The notes under the pieces: generated by a model
Database searches by the model: none
What the model was told of the DNA's origin: nothing
Seen by the model: the letters and a program-made list of their open reading frames with translations, nothing else
Assembly (NCBI RefSeq): GCF_030684035.1
Contig: NZ_JAUXPI010000019.1
Location: 1 to 44,312 of the forward strand
Direction: 5' to 3'
Source of the DNA: Phaeovulum sp.
GTDB lineage: Bacteria; Pseudomonadota; Alphaproteobacteria; Rhodobacterales; Rhodobacteraceae
DNA: 44,312 bases
Shown: positions 1-7,101 of the stretch, piece after piece
Position numbering within the stretch: position 1 is the first letter of the stretch
How the letters are laid out: every line of letters starts with the position of its first letter
Program-made: the position numbers and the translations under genes

Positions 1-8
1 GCGCGGCG

Positions 9-254
9 CTACATGGGGCTGGAATCCCTCGCCCGCATCACGGATACTCCCAACCATAGGCTGCCCGCCGTGGCCGCCTGATCGAGACCGAGCCTCTCCG
101 AGGGTTGGCGCTCATACACCACCAAATGGGGCACTACCGAGTTCAAAACCTGGCGCGCAGGGGGATCATTCATCTCGCGTGCGCGCGCCAATAGCCAAGA
201 CTGCGCTTCGCGAAGCGCCTCGCGTCGCGCACGAACAACGGGGTCGATCTGCAT
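9..254 (-). CDS. small hypothetical protein, 81 aa
   Basis: I do not recognise this protein. It is rich in Arg, Ala and Glu, has an amphipathic, helical-looking N-terminal half and lacks Cys, membrane segments or a signal peptide. The ATG at 254 is preceded by a purine-rich AGAAAGGA about 8 bases upstream, which is the main argument that it is a real gene. It lies just downstream of a truncated methyltransferase on the same strand, so it may be a passenger of a former phage or plasmid segment. It could also be a chance reading frame in GC-rich DNA. Confidence 0.4.
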   Translation of the reverse strand: MQIDPVVRARREALREAQSWLLARAREMNDPPARQVLNSVVPHLVVYERQPSERLGLDQAATAGSLWLGVSVMRARDSSPM

Positions 255-359
255 CGGGTAGGTCCTTTCTGGCGAACCACAATGCTCCGTTGCCGGGACA
301 GGTCAACCGAAACACCGGAACGCCTTCAAGCAACGCTGGATTGCCTGACAGAAAAGGAT

Positions 360-884
360 TCAGCACACCCGAACGGCTGTCTTCCCAGTCAGCTTCTCCC
401 AGCGCGTGACGATCACATCGCAATAGCCTGGGTCATATTCGATCAACCGGGCCTGGCACCCAGCCAGGTCGGCCGCGATGAGCGTGCTGCCTGAACCGCC
501 GAACATGTCGAGGATGATGTCACCGCGCTTCGAGCAGTCGCGGATGGCATCGCCAACGAGCGCCACCGGCTTCACCGTCGGATGCATCGCGAGGTCTTCG
601 TTCCGCGAGGCGCTGAAGGTGTTTACCCCAGCATAATCCGAGACGTTGGCCCGATAGCGCCCGGTGTCGCCGAGACCGAAGCTGTTGACGTGCTGCCCGG
701 GGCGGACCTTCCAGACAAAGACCAACTCGTGCTTCGAGCGGTAGAAGCTGCCCATGCCGCCATTGGTCTTGTTCCAGACGCAAAGGTTCTTCAACTCATG
801 AAAGACCGTGTCGCCTGCGGCAAGCATCTCGCGCATGTGACGCCAGTTCAGGGTCTTGTAGGTCGGTGTATTCGGTCCGCTCAT
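360..884 (-). pseudogene. C-terminal fragment of a site-specific DNA methyltransferase (N4/N6-type)
   Basis: The 174-residue frame matches the second half of phage- and plasmid-type adenine/cytosine-N4 methyltransferases, often fused to ParB-like domains. Recognisable pieces are NLCVWNKTNGGMGSFYRS with KHELVFVWK (residues about 33-58), HPTVKPVAL (about 101-109) and the SAM-binding DMFGGSGSTLIAA (about 126-138), followed by an intact end. In this permuted class the catalytic DPPY motif precedes the SAM motif, and it is absent. An in-frame TAG lies four codons before the first ATG, so the missing half cannot be read from here. It is therefore a truncated, presumably inactive remnant. Its position at the left border of the sulfur genes suggests an old integration or recombination point. 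Confidence 0.75.
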
Positions 885-903
885 CCACCCCAGCTATCAC
901 GCT

Positions 904-922
904 GGATTCACGAGATGAATCC
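904..922. repeat. short inverted repeat
   Basis: GGATTCA and TGAATCC form perfect 7-base arms around a 5-base loop, just upstream of the methyltransferase remnant. Function unknown. It could be part of a recombination site or chance. Confidence 0.3.
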
Positions 923-961
923 CCCAAGGGATTTGAGCAACAGAGCCCATTCACGTTCTCA

Positions 962-987
962 GGTTCTTTGCGCCGAAGGAAAGAACC
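962..987 (-). terminator. candidate terminator hairpin after the dsr operon
   Basis: GGTTCTTT (962-969) and AAAGAACC (980-987) make perfect 8-base arms with a 10-base loop, about 50 bases past the stop of the last gene of the dsr operon. There is no clear T-run afterwards on the minus strand, so it is not a textbook intrinsic terminator. Placement at the operon end is the main support. Confidence 0.35.
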
Positions 988-1035
988 CCGGCCCGGACCG
1001 CTTCGCCCAGCAAGGGTGACGCCGGTCGCTGCGGC

Positions 1036-2511
1036 TCAGGCCGGGTCGCGGCTCAGCCCGCGCGCGGCCAGATCGGCCTCGTAGCTCGCCCAGAGGTGGT
1101 CGCGGTCGCGGCCCAGATCGGCGAGGTACGACCACGGGTAAAGCCCGGTTTCGTGGCCGTCGTCAAAGACGATCCGGGCCGCGTATTTGCCCACCGGCTT
1201 CAGTTCCATGATCTTCACGCCGCGCTTTCCGGCCACCAGCTTTGCCTCAGACGGCGAATGGCCCTGGACTTCGGCAGAGGGACTCATGACGCGCAGCATT
1301 TCGGCTGGCAAGTCATAGCTGAAGCCGTCCTTGAAGCTGACCCGCAAAGTGTCGCGCGCGGGCGAGAGCTTCATCACCGGTGCCTCCATGCCACGCGCTG
1401 CCAGCACTTCGCCCCACACGCGCGCCGCCAGATCGCGGTAGATCGCGGCCTCGGCGCTTTGCGGGCGGATCGCGGTGACCGGGGTGCCGGCATCCGACAG
1501 CTCGCGGATGTCCATGTGCAGCGGCACCCCGCCAAGAAAGACGAGGCCAAGCCGTTCGGCCTCGCGTTCGGCACCGCCATGCCCGAAGATGTCCCACCGG
1601 GTTCCGGTGTCGGGGGCGATGAAATAGCTCATGTTCTCGACCAGCCCCAGCACCGGCACATCGACCTTGCGGAACATGTTGAGCCCCTTGCGCGCGTCGA
1701 TCAGCGCCAGGTCTTGCGGCGTCGATACGATCACCGCGCCCGACAGCGGCACCTGTTGCGCCAGCGTCAATTGCACGTCGCCGGTGCCGGGCGGCATGTC
1801 GATGACCAGCACATCAAGCGGGCCTTCGTGGTCCCAGGCGACATCGAACAGCATCTGCTGCAGCGCCTGCACGACCATCGGGCCGCGCCAAATTACCGGC
1901 AGGTCTTCGTCAACCAGAAACCCCATCGACATTACCGCGAGGCCATAGGCGGCAAGCGGAATGAGTTTTTTCTCGTCTGCCGTTGCATGCGGCATCTGGC
2001 CGGAAAGGCCGATCAGGCGCGGCAGCGAGGGGCCGTAGATATCGGCGTCAAAGATGCCCACGCGCAGCCCGAGCGCTTGCAGCCCAAGCGCGAGATTGAC
2101 CGCTGTGGTAGATTTGCCCACCCCGCCCTTGCCGGAGGCGACGGCGATGATATGGCCGACGCCGGGCAGCCCCTCGACGCCATCCGATGCGCTCTGCCCG
2201 CCACCCGGCGCGGCACCGCGCAGGTTGGGTGGCGCGGTCGTTGGCGGTGCGCCATTGCTGCTGGTCGCATCGGCGGTAAGCACCACAGTTGCAGCCTCGA
2301 CACCCGCAAGCTCCACCACGGCCGCTTCGGCGGCGCGGCGCAAGGTTTCCAGCCCCGCCGCAAGATCTGCGGGCACGGTGACGGCAAAAGCGACACGGCC
2401 GCCGCGCACCAGTATTTCCGACACCAGGCCGTTCTCCACGATGTTGCCGGTTCCGTCAGGGCCCGGAACCTTCCGCAGCGCGTCGTGGATCTGGTTGATG
2501 GTGATGGTCAT
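1036..2511 (-). CDS. mrp: Mrp/ApbC-type P-loop NTPase with C-terminal DUF971 domain
   Basis: Probable cytoplasmic Fe-S cluster carrier or scaffold of the Mrp/NBP35 family, 491 aa. The N-terminal MIP18/DUF59-like domain spans about residues 1-80. A low-complexity linker leads to the deviant Walker A GKGGVGKST (127-135), followed by FDADIYGPS (154-162) and IDMPPGTGD (237-245). The usual CxxC of the E. coli-type protein, expected after NMSYF, is replaced by APDTG (299-303), as I recall for many alphaproteobacterial Mrp proteins. Residues about 385-475 form a DUF971 domain, normally a separate small protein or the N-terminal part of gamma-butyrobetaine hydroxylases. It is the last gene of the dsr operon, 23 bases after the DUF4202 gene. 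The inferred job is Fe-S supply to the many Dsr clusters. Confidence 0.88.
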   Translation of the reverse strand: MTITINQIHDALRKVPGPDGTGNIVENGLVSEILVRGGRVAFAVTVPADLAAGLETLRRAAEAAVVELAGVEAATVVLTADATSSNGAPPTTAPPNLRGAAPGGGQSASDGVEGLPGVGHIIAVASGKGGVGKSTTAVNLALGLQALGLRVGIFDADIYGPSLPRLIGLSGQMPHATADEKKLIPLAAYGLAVMSMGFLVDEDLPVIWRGPMVVQALQQMLFDVAWDHEGPLDVLVIDMPPGTGDVQLTLAQQVPLSGAVIVSTPQDLALIDARKGLNMFRKVDVPVLGLVENMSYFIAPDTGTRWDIFGHGGAEREAERLGLVFLGGVPLHMDIRELSDAGTPVTAIRPQSAEAAIYRDLAARVWGEVLAARGMEAPVMKLSPARDTLRVSFKDGFSYDLPAEMLRVMSPSAEVQGHSPSEAKLVAGKRGVKIMELKPVGKYAARIVFDDGHETGLYPWSYLADLGRDRDHLWASYEADLAARGLSRDPA

Positions 2512-2534
2512 TCTGCTCTCCGTCGGTTCCGGTT

Positions 2535-3173
2535 TCAGTCGATCGCCACTTTGGCAAGCCTGGCCAACGCCTCGGATTCCTTGACAACCGCGGCCATGAT
2601 CAGCGCCCGCGTCCGCTCCGGCAGATCAAGCGCTAGCGCGGCACCGTGACCGACGGGGGACATCTTCTTGAGCGTCTTGCCGACAATGTCGATGAGCTTG
2701 TCCTCGGAATACTGTGAATATTTGCCGAGGAAGTCATCGAAGTAATGCTCGACAAAGACCACGTCCACGACGTTTTCCAACGCCTGGCTCTCGCGGTCTT
2801 TCTTGAGCTGCTCCTTGCGGATCAGCATGCCGACACGGGCGATTTCGTCCGCCAAATAGCCTGCGGGTGCCATGATTGCGGCAACCAAGGTTGCGTGGTG
2901 GTCGCGGCAGGCCCGGCGCCAGTCGTTGTAACCGGCGCGGCCCTCGGGGTAGCCCGCGCGCGGAATGTCGAAGCGGCGCAGGTGCTGCGCGCGCGCGGCA
3001 ATCTGCAAAAGCTCGCTGGCACCCGGATACATTGCCGCCAGCCGCGCGGTCATGCGTTCCGAATAGACGTTCTCATAGGGGCGCGGCACGCCACCTGCCT
3101 CGGTGCGGCGCGGGTCATCGGCATTGGCCGCGTCGATGGCGGCGATTACGGTGTCAAGGCGGGCAAGTGTCAC
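2535..3173 (-). CDS. DUF4202 family protein
   Basis: The protein is 212 aa. I assign it to DUF4202 from the start LDTVIAAIDAANADDP and from the HLRRFDIPR, GYNDWRRACRDHH and VDVVFVEHYFDDFL signatures. Its conserved His, Asp and Glu residues look like a helical metal-dependent hydrolase (HD-like) fold, which is inference. The start is GTG, and the GTGA overlaps the dsrN stop, so translation is coupled. No signal or membrane segment is visible. DUF4202 genes are, to my knowledge, often near sulfur metabolism genes, but no function is established that I can name. Its place between dsrN and mrp suggests a role in assembly or cofactor processing of the Dsr system. Confidence 0.8.
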   Translation of the reverse strand: MTLARLDTVIAAIDAANADDPRRTEAGGVPRPYENVYSERMTARLAAMYPGASELLQIAARAQHLRRFDIPRAGYPEGRAGYNDWRRACRDHHATLVAAIMAPAGYLADEIARVGMLIRKEQLKKDRESQALENVVDVVFVEHYFDDFLGKYSQYSEDKLIDIVGKTLKKMSPVGHGAALALDLPERTRALIMAAVVKESEALARLAKVAID

Positions 3174-4621
3174 GGTGTCATCCTCTGGCTGCGCTCGCGG
3201 GTCGCGAGGCGCGGTTCCGGCGCGACCCGCGCAGCATTCTCGCGTGCGTTCGCGCGTGCGAAGGCCACGAAGCGCGCGGCCCAGTCGCAGGCAGCGGTGT
3301 TGCGCAGATGCGTGAACGAGGCAAGGACATTTCCGATGACGATGCCATCATGCACCCCGTCAATCCCGTGGCCGCGCCGCACACGCCACGCAAAACGCGT
3401 ATTCGCGGGCAGCCCCACAAGGGCCGCGTGGTGAAACTCGTGCGCCGCGACAGGGCCGGGGAAGTCCGTCCATAGCCCGGCACCCGTCGGTTCCACCACA
3501 ACAAGGCCGCGGCCCTGCGCGCGCGCGCCCACTTCGGTCTCGGCCGCGATCACGCCAGCCATTTCAGCGCGCTGGCCGCCAAAGCTGATCGCGCGCGTCA
3601 GATACATCAGCCCGCCGCATTCGGCATGGATCGGCACGCCCGTCGCCGCCGCCGCACGGATCGCGGCGCGCATCGGCGCGTTGGCCGATAGCGCCTTTAG
3701 ATGGGTTTCGGGAAAGCCGCCGGGCAAAAGGATCGCATCTGCCTCGGGCAGCCGCGCATCCGACAGCGGGCTGAAAAACTCCAGCCGTGCCCCGGCACGC
3801 ACCAGCGCTTCGAGATCGTCGGGATAGGTAAAGCCGAAAGCTGCGTCGCGTGCGACAGCAATGGTTACGCCTGCCGCCCGGGCTGCCGCCAAGGCGGGCG
3901 GCGCGGGCAGTGCCGGGGCGCTGCCGGCAAGTGCCAGGATCGCATCGAGTTCGAGCGTCTGCTCCGCGCGGCGGCCAAGCTCGGCGAGCACCGCCTCCGG
4001 CCCCGAAACATCGCCCGGCGTGGTCAGGCCAAGGTGGCGCTCAACAATCGACCCCGCGTCGGCACGCGGCACTGCGCCAAGCACGGGCAGGTCAGTATGG
4101 CGTTCAAGCGCGGCGCGCAGCTTTTCCTCCTGGCGCGGCCCCGCGACGCGGTTGAGGATGACGCCGCCGATCCGGATGTCGGGTTCAAACGCCGCAAAGC
4201 CAAGCGCGAGCGCCGCAACGGATCGGGTCATGCCGGTGCAATCGAGCACCAGCAGCACCGGTGCCGCGACAAGCCGAGCCAGCGCCGCAGAAGAATCGCC
4301 TCCGTCGGGGTCTACCCCGTCATGCAGGCCCATATTGCCCTCGATCAGTGCCAGATCAGCGCCCGCGCCCTTTGCCGCCAGCATTGCCGTGATCTCGCCA
4401 CGGCTCTGGGTGTTGAAATCGAGGTTGTAGCAGGCCTTCCCGGTGGCGCGCGCCATCCACATCGGGTCGATGTAGTCTGGCCCTTTCTTGAAGCCGCGCA
4501 CGTCGAGCCGCCGCGCCCGCAACGCCGCGGCAATGCCAAGCGCCAGCGTGGTCTTGCCCGACGATTTGCGCGTGGCCGAGATCAGCACCCGTGGCAGGTA
4601 AATTGATGCGTTCGTGCTCAC
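3170..4621 (-). CDS. dsrN: DsrN, siroheme amidase (CobB/CbiA family)
   Basis: DsrN is an ATP- and glutamine-dependent amidase that converts siroheme to siro(heme)amide for DsrAB. The family is that of cobyrinic acid a,c-diamide synthase. Visible features in this 483-aa protein are the N-terminal ATP-binding SATRKSSGKTTLALG (15-29), FKKGPDYIDP (44-53), IEGNMGLHDG (93-102) and the class I glutaminase centre HAECGGLMYL with Cys335. The start is a GTG at 4621, three bases from the dsrP stop. There is no strong ribosome-binding site, so it is probably coupled to dsrP. Its position after dsrP is the classical one from Allochromatium-type operons and separates it from a cobalamin-pathway CbiA; no other cobalamin genes are present. 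Confidence 0.93.
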   Translation of the reverse strand: MSTNASIYLPRVLISATRKSSGKTTLALGIAAALRARRLDVRGFKKGPDYIDPMWMARATGKACYNLDFNTQSRGEITAMLAAKGAGADLALIEGNMGLHDGVDPDGGDSSAALARLVAAPVLLVLDCTGMTRSVAALALGFAAFEPDIRIGGVILNRVAGPRQEEKLRAALERHTDLPVLGAVPRADAGSIVERHLGLTTPGDVSGPEAVLAELGRRAEQTLELDAILALAGSAPALPAPPALAAARAAGVTIAVARDAAFGFTYPDDLEALVRAGARLEFFSPLSDARLPEADAILLPGGFPETHLKALSANAPMRAAIRAAAATGVPIHAECGGLMYLTRAISFGGQRAEMAGVIAAETEVGARAQGRGLVVVEPTGAGLWTDFPGPVAAHEFHHAALVGLPANTRFAWRVRRGHGIDGVHDGIVIGNVLASFTHLRNTAACDWAARFVAFARANARENAARVAPEPRLATRERSQRMTP

Positions 4622-4622
4622 C

Positions 4623-5822
4623 TCAGTTCGCCGCGCCGTCTGCCGGCAAGAACGGCAGCAGTTTCAGCGCGATGCCGGTCGCCAGCATGGCGATTGAAAT
4701 GCCCGAGATGGCAAGCAGGAATTCCGGCAAAGACGGGAAATAGCTCAGGACTTCGCCATCCGAGAAGCTGCTTGAAACCTCCATGCCGGGGAACAGGTTC
4801 AGCGGATAAGCCTGCCCGCCGATGATCGTGACATAGATGAACGCCACCCCCCCCGCGAGTGCCAGCACCGAGGCGACGGTCATTCCGAGGCGTCGCGACA
4901 GCACCGATGCAGGCAGCAGCAGCACGAGCACCGGCAGCACGAGGCCGGTCAGCACATGCCCGATCCAGAACAGCGCCGTGTAGATGCCGCCATCGCGCAA
5001 AATGAACGCCTCGATCCCCTGGCGGTTGGGCATGTAGAGATTGGCAAGGTGCATCACCGCCGTGAAATACCCGAGCACCAGCGCGAAGATGATCAGCAAG
5101 CCGCGAAAATTCGACGCCATTTCATCTGACAGCAGTTGCCGCTGCGTCTCGCTGCTCATCGTGGCGAGTACGAGCACGGTGAAGGCGAGGCCGTAAAGGA
5201 ACGATGCGGCGATAAAGAGGGGTGCCATGATCGCGGCGTCATACCCCTCGCGCGCCATCAGAAAGCCGAAGATCGAGCCGGTGCCGGTGGTCAGCGCCAG
5301 CCGCCAGACAAAGGCCAGCCAGCCAGCAGCGCGTATGTAGCCGTGCCGACGCTGCATGACCCGGTCCATCATCGTGAACAGATAGACGACGACGACCACA
5401 AGGAAGCCGATGTAAAGGTAGATGTTCCATGCAAAGATCGAGCGGAAGTTGTAGGTTGTCATCGCCACGATCAGCCGGTCGGGGCGGCCGAGATCGAGCA
5501 CCAGCACCGCCAGACCCCCGATCAGAAACGCAATCGCCAGCACGCCTGAAAGCCGCGCAAAGGGCTTGTAGGCGAGCCGGTTGAACACCGACGAGATCGA
5601 GGCGACGTTGAGCGCCCCCGAGGCGGTGACGATCAGGAACACGGCGAATACATGCGGCAGGCCCCAGACAATGCCGTTCGACATGCCGGTGACCACATGG
5701 CCGTTGTGTTCCATGTACCAGGCAGCGCCCAGCCCGGCGGCGATAACCAGCGCGTGCAACACCAAAAGCCCCCAGAACCGGAGCGAGTGTTCATCGAGCT
5801 TGCGGTAGGTGACCTTGGCCAT
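4623..5822 (-). CDS. dsrP: DsrP, NrfD/PsrC-type membrane subunit of DsrMKJOP
   Basis: This polytopic inner-membrane protein of 399 aa has about ten hydrophobic segments, for example near residues 18-36, 50-72, 92-112, 133-152 and 240-262. It belongs to the NrfD/PolF family that exchanges electrons with the quinone pool. Together with DsrO and DsrJ it forms the quinone- and periplasm-facing half of the DsrMKJOP complex. The ATG is at 5822, 18 bases after the dsrO stop, and dsrN follows immediately. The gene order J-O-P-N supports the assignment beyond the generic NrfD family. Length and layout look complete. Confidence 0.94.
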   Translation of the reverse strand: MAKVTYRKLDEHSLRFWGLLVLHALVIAAGLGAAWYMEHNGHVVTGMSNGIVWGLPHVFAVFLIVTASGALNVASISSVFNRLAYKPFARLSGVLAIAFLIGGLAVLVLDLGRPDRLIVAMTTYNFRSIFAWNIYLYIGFLVVVVVYLFTMMDRVMQRRHGYIRAAGWLAFVWRLALTTGTGSIFGFLMAREGYDAAIMAPLFIAASFLYGLAFTVLVLATMSSETQRQLLSDEMASNFRGLLIIFALVLGYFTAVMHLANLYMPNRQGIEAFILRDGGIYTALFWIGHVLTGLVLPVLVLLLPASVLSRRLGMTVASVLALAGGVAFIYVTIIGGQAYPLNLFPGMEVSSSFSDGEVLSYFPSLPEFLLAISGISIAMLATGIALKLLPFLPADGAAN

Positions 5823-5840
5823 GGTGGTGTGCCTTTCGCC

Positions 5841-6632
5841 TCAGATCTCGTAGTGGATGCCCGGATCGGTGCCGAGATCGGCCCGGATCCGGGTGGTGCG
5901 GTGTTCGGCCACGCGGCGCGAAATTTCCGACGCGGGGTCACCCAGATCGCCGAAGATCATCGCGTTGTGCCCCGCCGCCGCGCAGGCCTCGACGCAGGCA
6001 GGCTGGCCGCCGCGATCCACCCGGTGAACGCAAAGCGTGCAGGCCTCGACCGTGCCCTTGCCGCGCGGCGCGTAGGGCTTTTGGTCCTGCACCTCTTCAT
6101 GCACGAAGGAGCGCGCCTTGTAGGGGCAGGCCATCATGCAATATCGGCAGCCGATGCAGATATGGCGGTCCACCAGCACGATGCCGTCGGCGCGCTTGAA
6201 CGACGCGCCCGTCGGGCAGACATCGACACAAGGCGGTTCGGCGCAGTGCTGGCACATGACCGGCAGCGAGAACGAGGTGCCGGTATCGGGGTCTTTCACC
6301 GCAACTTTGCGGATCCACTGCGGATCGGTTTCGGGCCGCGGCACCTGTCCCGCCGCCGGGACCCAGCCGAACTCGGTGGAACAGGCGGTGACGCAGTCGG
6401 TGCAGCCTTCGGGGCAAAGCCGGGTGTCGATCAGCATGCCCCAACGGCGTGCCGGGGCGTTGGCTGCACCGGCGCTTTCGGGGTAGGCCATCAGCGTGAC
6501 GCCGGGGGCGAGCGCGGTGGTGGCGAAGGCCGCACCGCCCGCCATAAACCCGCGCCGGGCCGCATCGACCGGCGCAGCGCCGCTGCCAGCGAACCCATTG
6601 CCCTTGCCGGCGCCTACTACGCGTCTGCTCAT
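5841..6632 (-). CDS. dsrO: DsrO, Tat-exported periplasmic ferredoxin-like subunit
   Basis: This is the periplasmic iron-sulfur subunit of DsrMKJOP, carrying electrons between DsrJ and DsrP. With the ATG at 6632, chosen because it overlaps the dsrJ stop (ATGA), the product is 263 aa. A Tat signal with ARRGFM (25-30) and a hydrophobic AGGAAFATTALAPG stretch is visible, although the twin Arg sits unusually far from the N-terminus. Cys clusters follow: CPEGCTDCVTAC (73-84), CQHCAEPPCVDVCP (127-140), CIGCRYCMMACP (159-170) and CTLC...CVEAC (198-217), enough for several [4Fe-4S] clusters. Similar subunits occur in other NrfC/PsrB complexes, but the operon context fixes this one. Confidence 0.94.
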   Translation of the reverse strand: MSRRVVGAGKGNGFAGSGAAPVDAARRGFMAGGAAFATTALAPGVTLMAYPESAGAANAPARRWGMLIDTRLCPEGCTDCVTACSTEFGWVPAAGQVPRPETDPQWIRKVAVKDPDTGTSFSLPVMCQHCAEPPCVDVCPTGASFKRADGIVLVDRHICIGCRYCMMACPYKARSFVHEEVQDQKPYAPRGKGTVEACTLCVHRVDRGGQPACVEACAAAGHNAMIFGDLGDPASEISRRVAEHRTTRIRADLGTDPGIHYEI

Positions 6633-7099
6633 GGCCGGGCCTCCCGCAGATAGGTCTCCAGCGCCGCCACCGAAATCGTGCCGGAAATGGGCAGCAAGCC
6701 GCCCGTTCCAAGCTGCGCCGTTCCACCCTGCAACAGCCCCTCGCCCGGACGCGACGCATGGCACTGGAAGCAGTCGGGCTTGACCGCGGCGTAGTCGTGG
6801 CAGGTGCGGCAGAAATGCTGCGGGTCGTCGGCAGTTACCGGCACGCCTGCGGTATCTTTCACCGCGTGGCAGCTGATGCAGCCTTCGAGGCTGAATCGGG
6901 TGTCGCGCGCGCCCTTGTGCACGGTCTCATCCCGCTGATGGCGCAGCGCCGTCATATGATAGCGCCGCATCCAGTCGGTCGGTGCCACGCACTTGTCACC
7001 AACCCCCGGCGCGGGTGCCTGCTGCGCCGTCGCCATCAGCCCGGCCAGCGCCAGCGCCGCCGCCGCGAGAGACCGATGCAGAAGCGCGCGCGCCGCCAT
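6629..7099 (-). CDS. dsrJ: DsrJ, periplasmic triheme cytochrome c
   Basis: DsrJ is the triheme c subunit of the DsrMKJOP complex on the periplasmic side. The product is 156 aa with an N-terminal signal or anchor (hydrophobic residues 8-26). Three haem motifs are CISCH (74-78), CRTCH (97-101) and CFQCH (110-114). Cys37 (DKCVAP) corresponds in position to the cysteine known as an unusual axial haem ligand in Allochromatium DsrJ. I chose the ATG at 7099. A GTG two codons earlier would overlap the dsrL stop and is a possible alternative. The stop overlaps the dsrO start, so the two subunits are translationally coupled. Confidence 0.94.
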   Translation of the reverse strand: MAARALLHRSLAAAALALAGLMATAQQAPAPGVGDKCVAPTDWMRRYHMTALRHQRDETVHKGARDTRFSLEGCISCHAVKDTAGVPVTADDPQHFCRTCHDYAAVKPDCFQCHASRPGEGLLQGGTAQLGTGGLLPISGTISVAALETYLREARP

Positions 7100-7101
7100 G
7101 G

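Noticed and set aside
1096-2649. 517-codon open frame on the plus strand
   Set aside because: It is the antisense of mrp and of the DUF4202 start; His/Arg-rich, no family likeness, typical antisense reading in GC-rich DNA.
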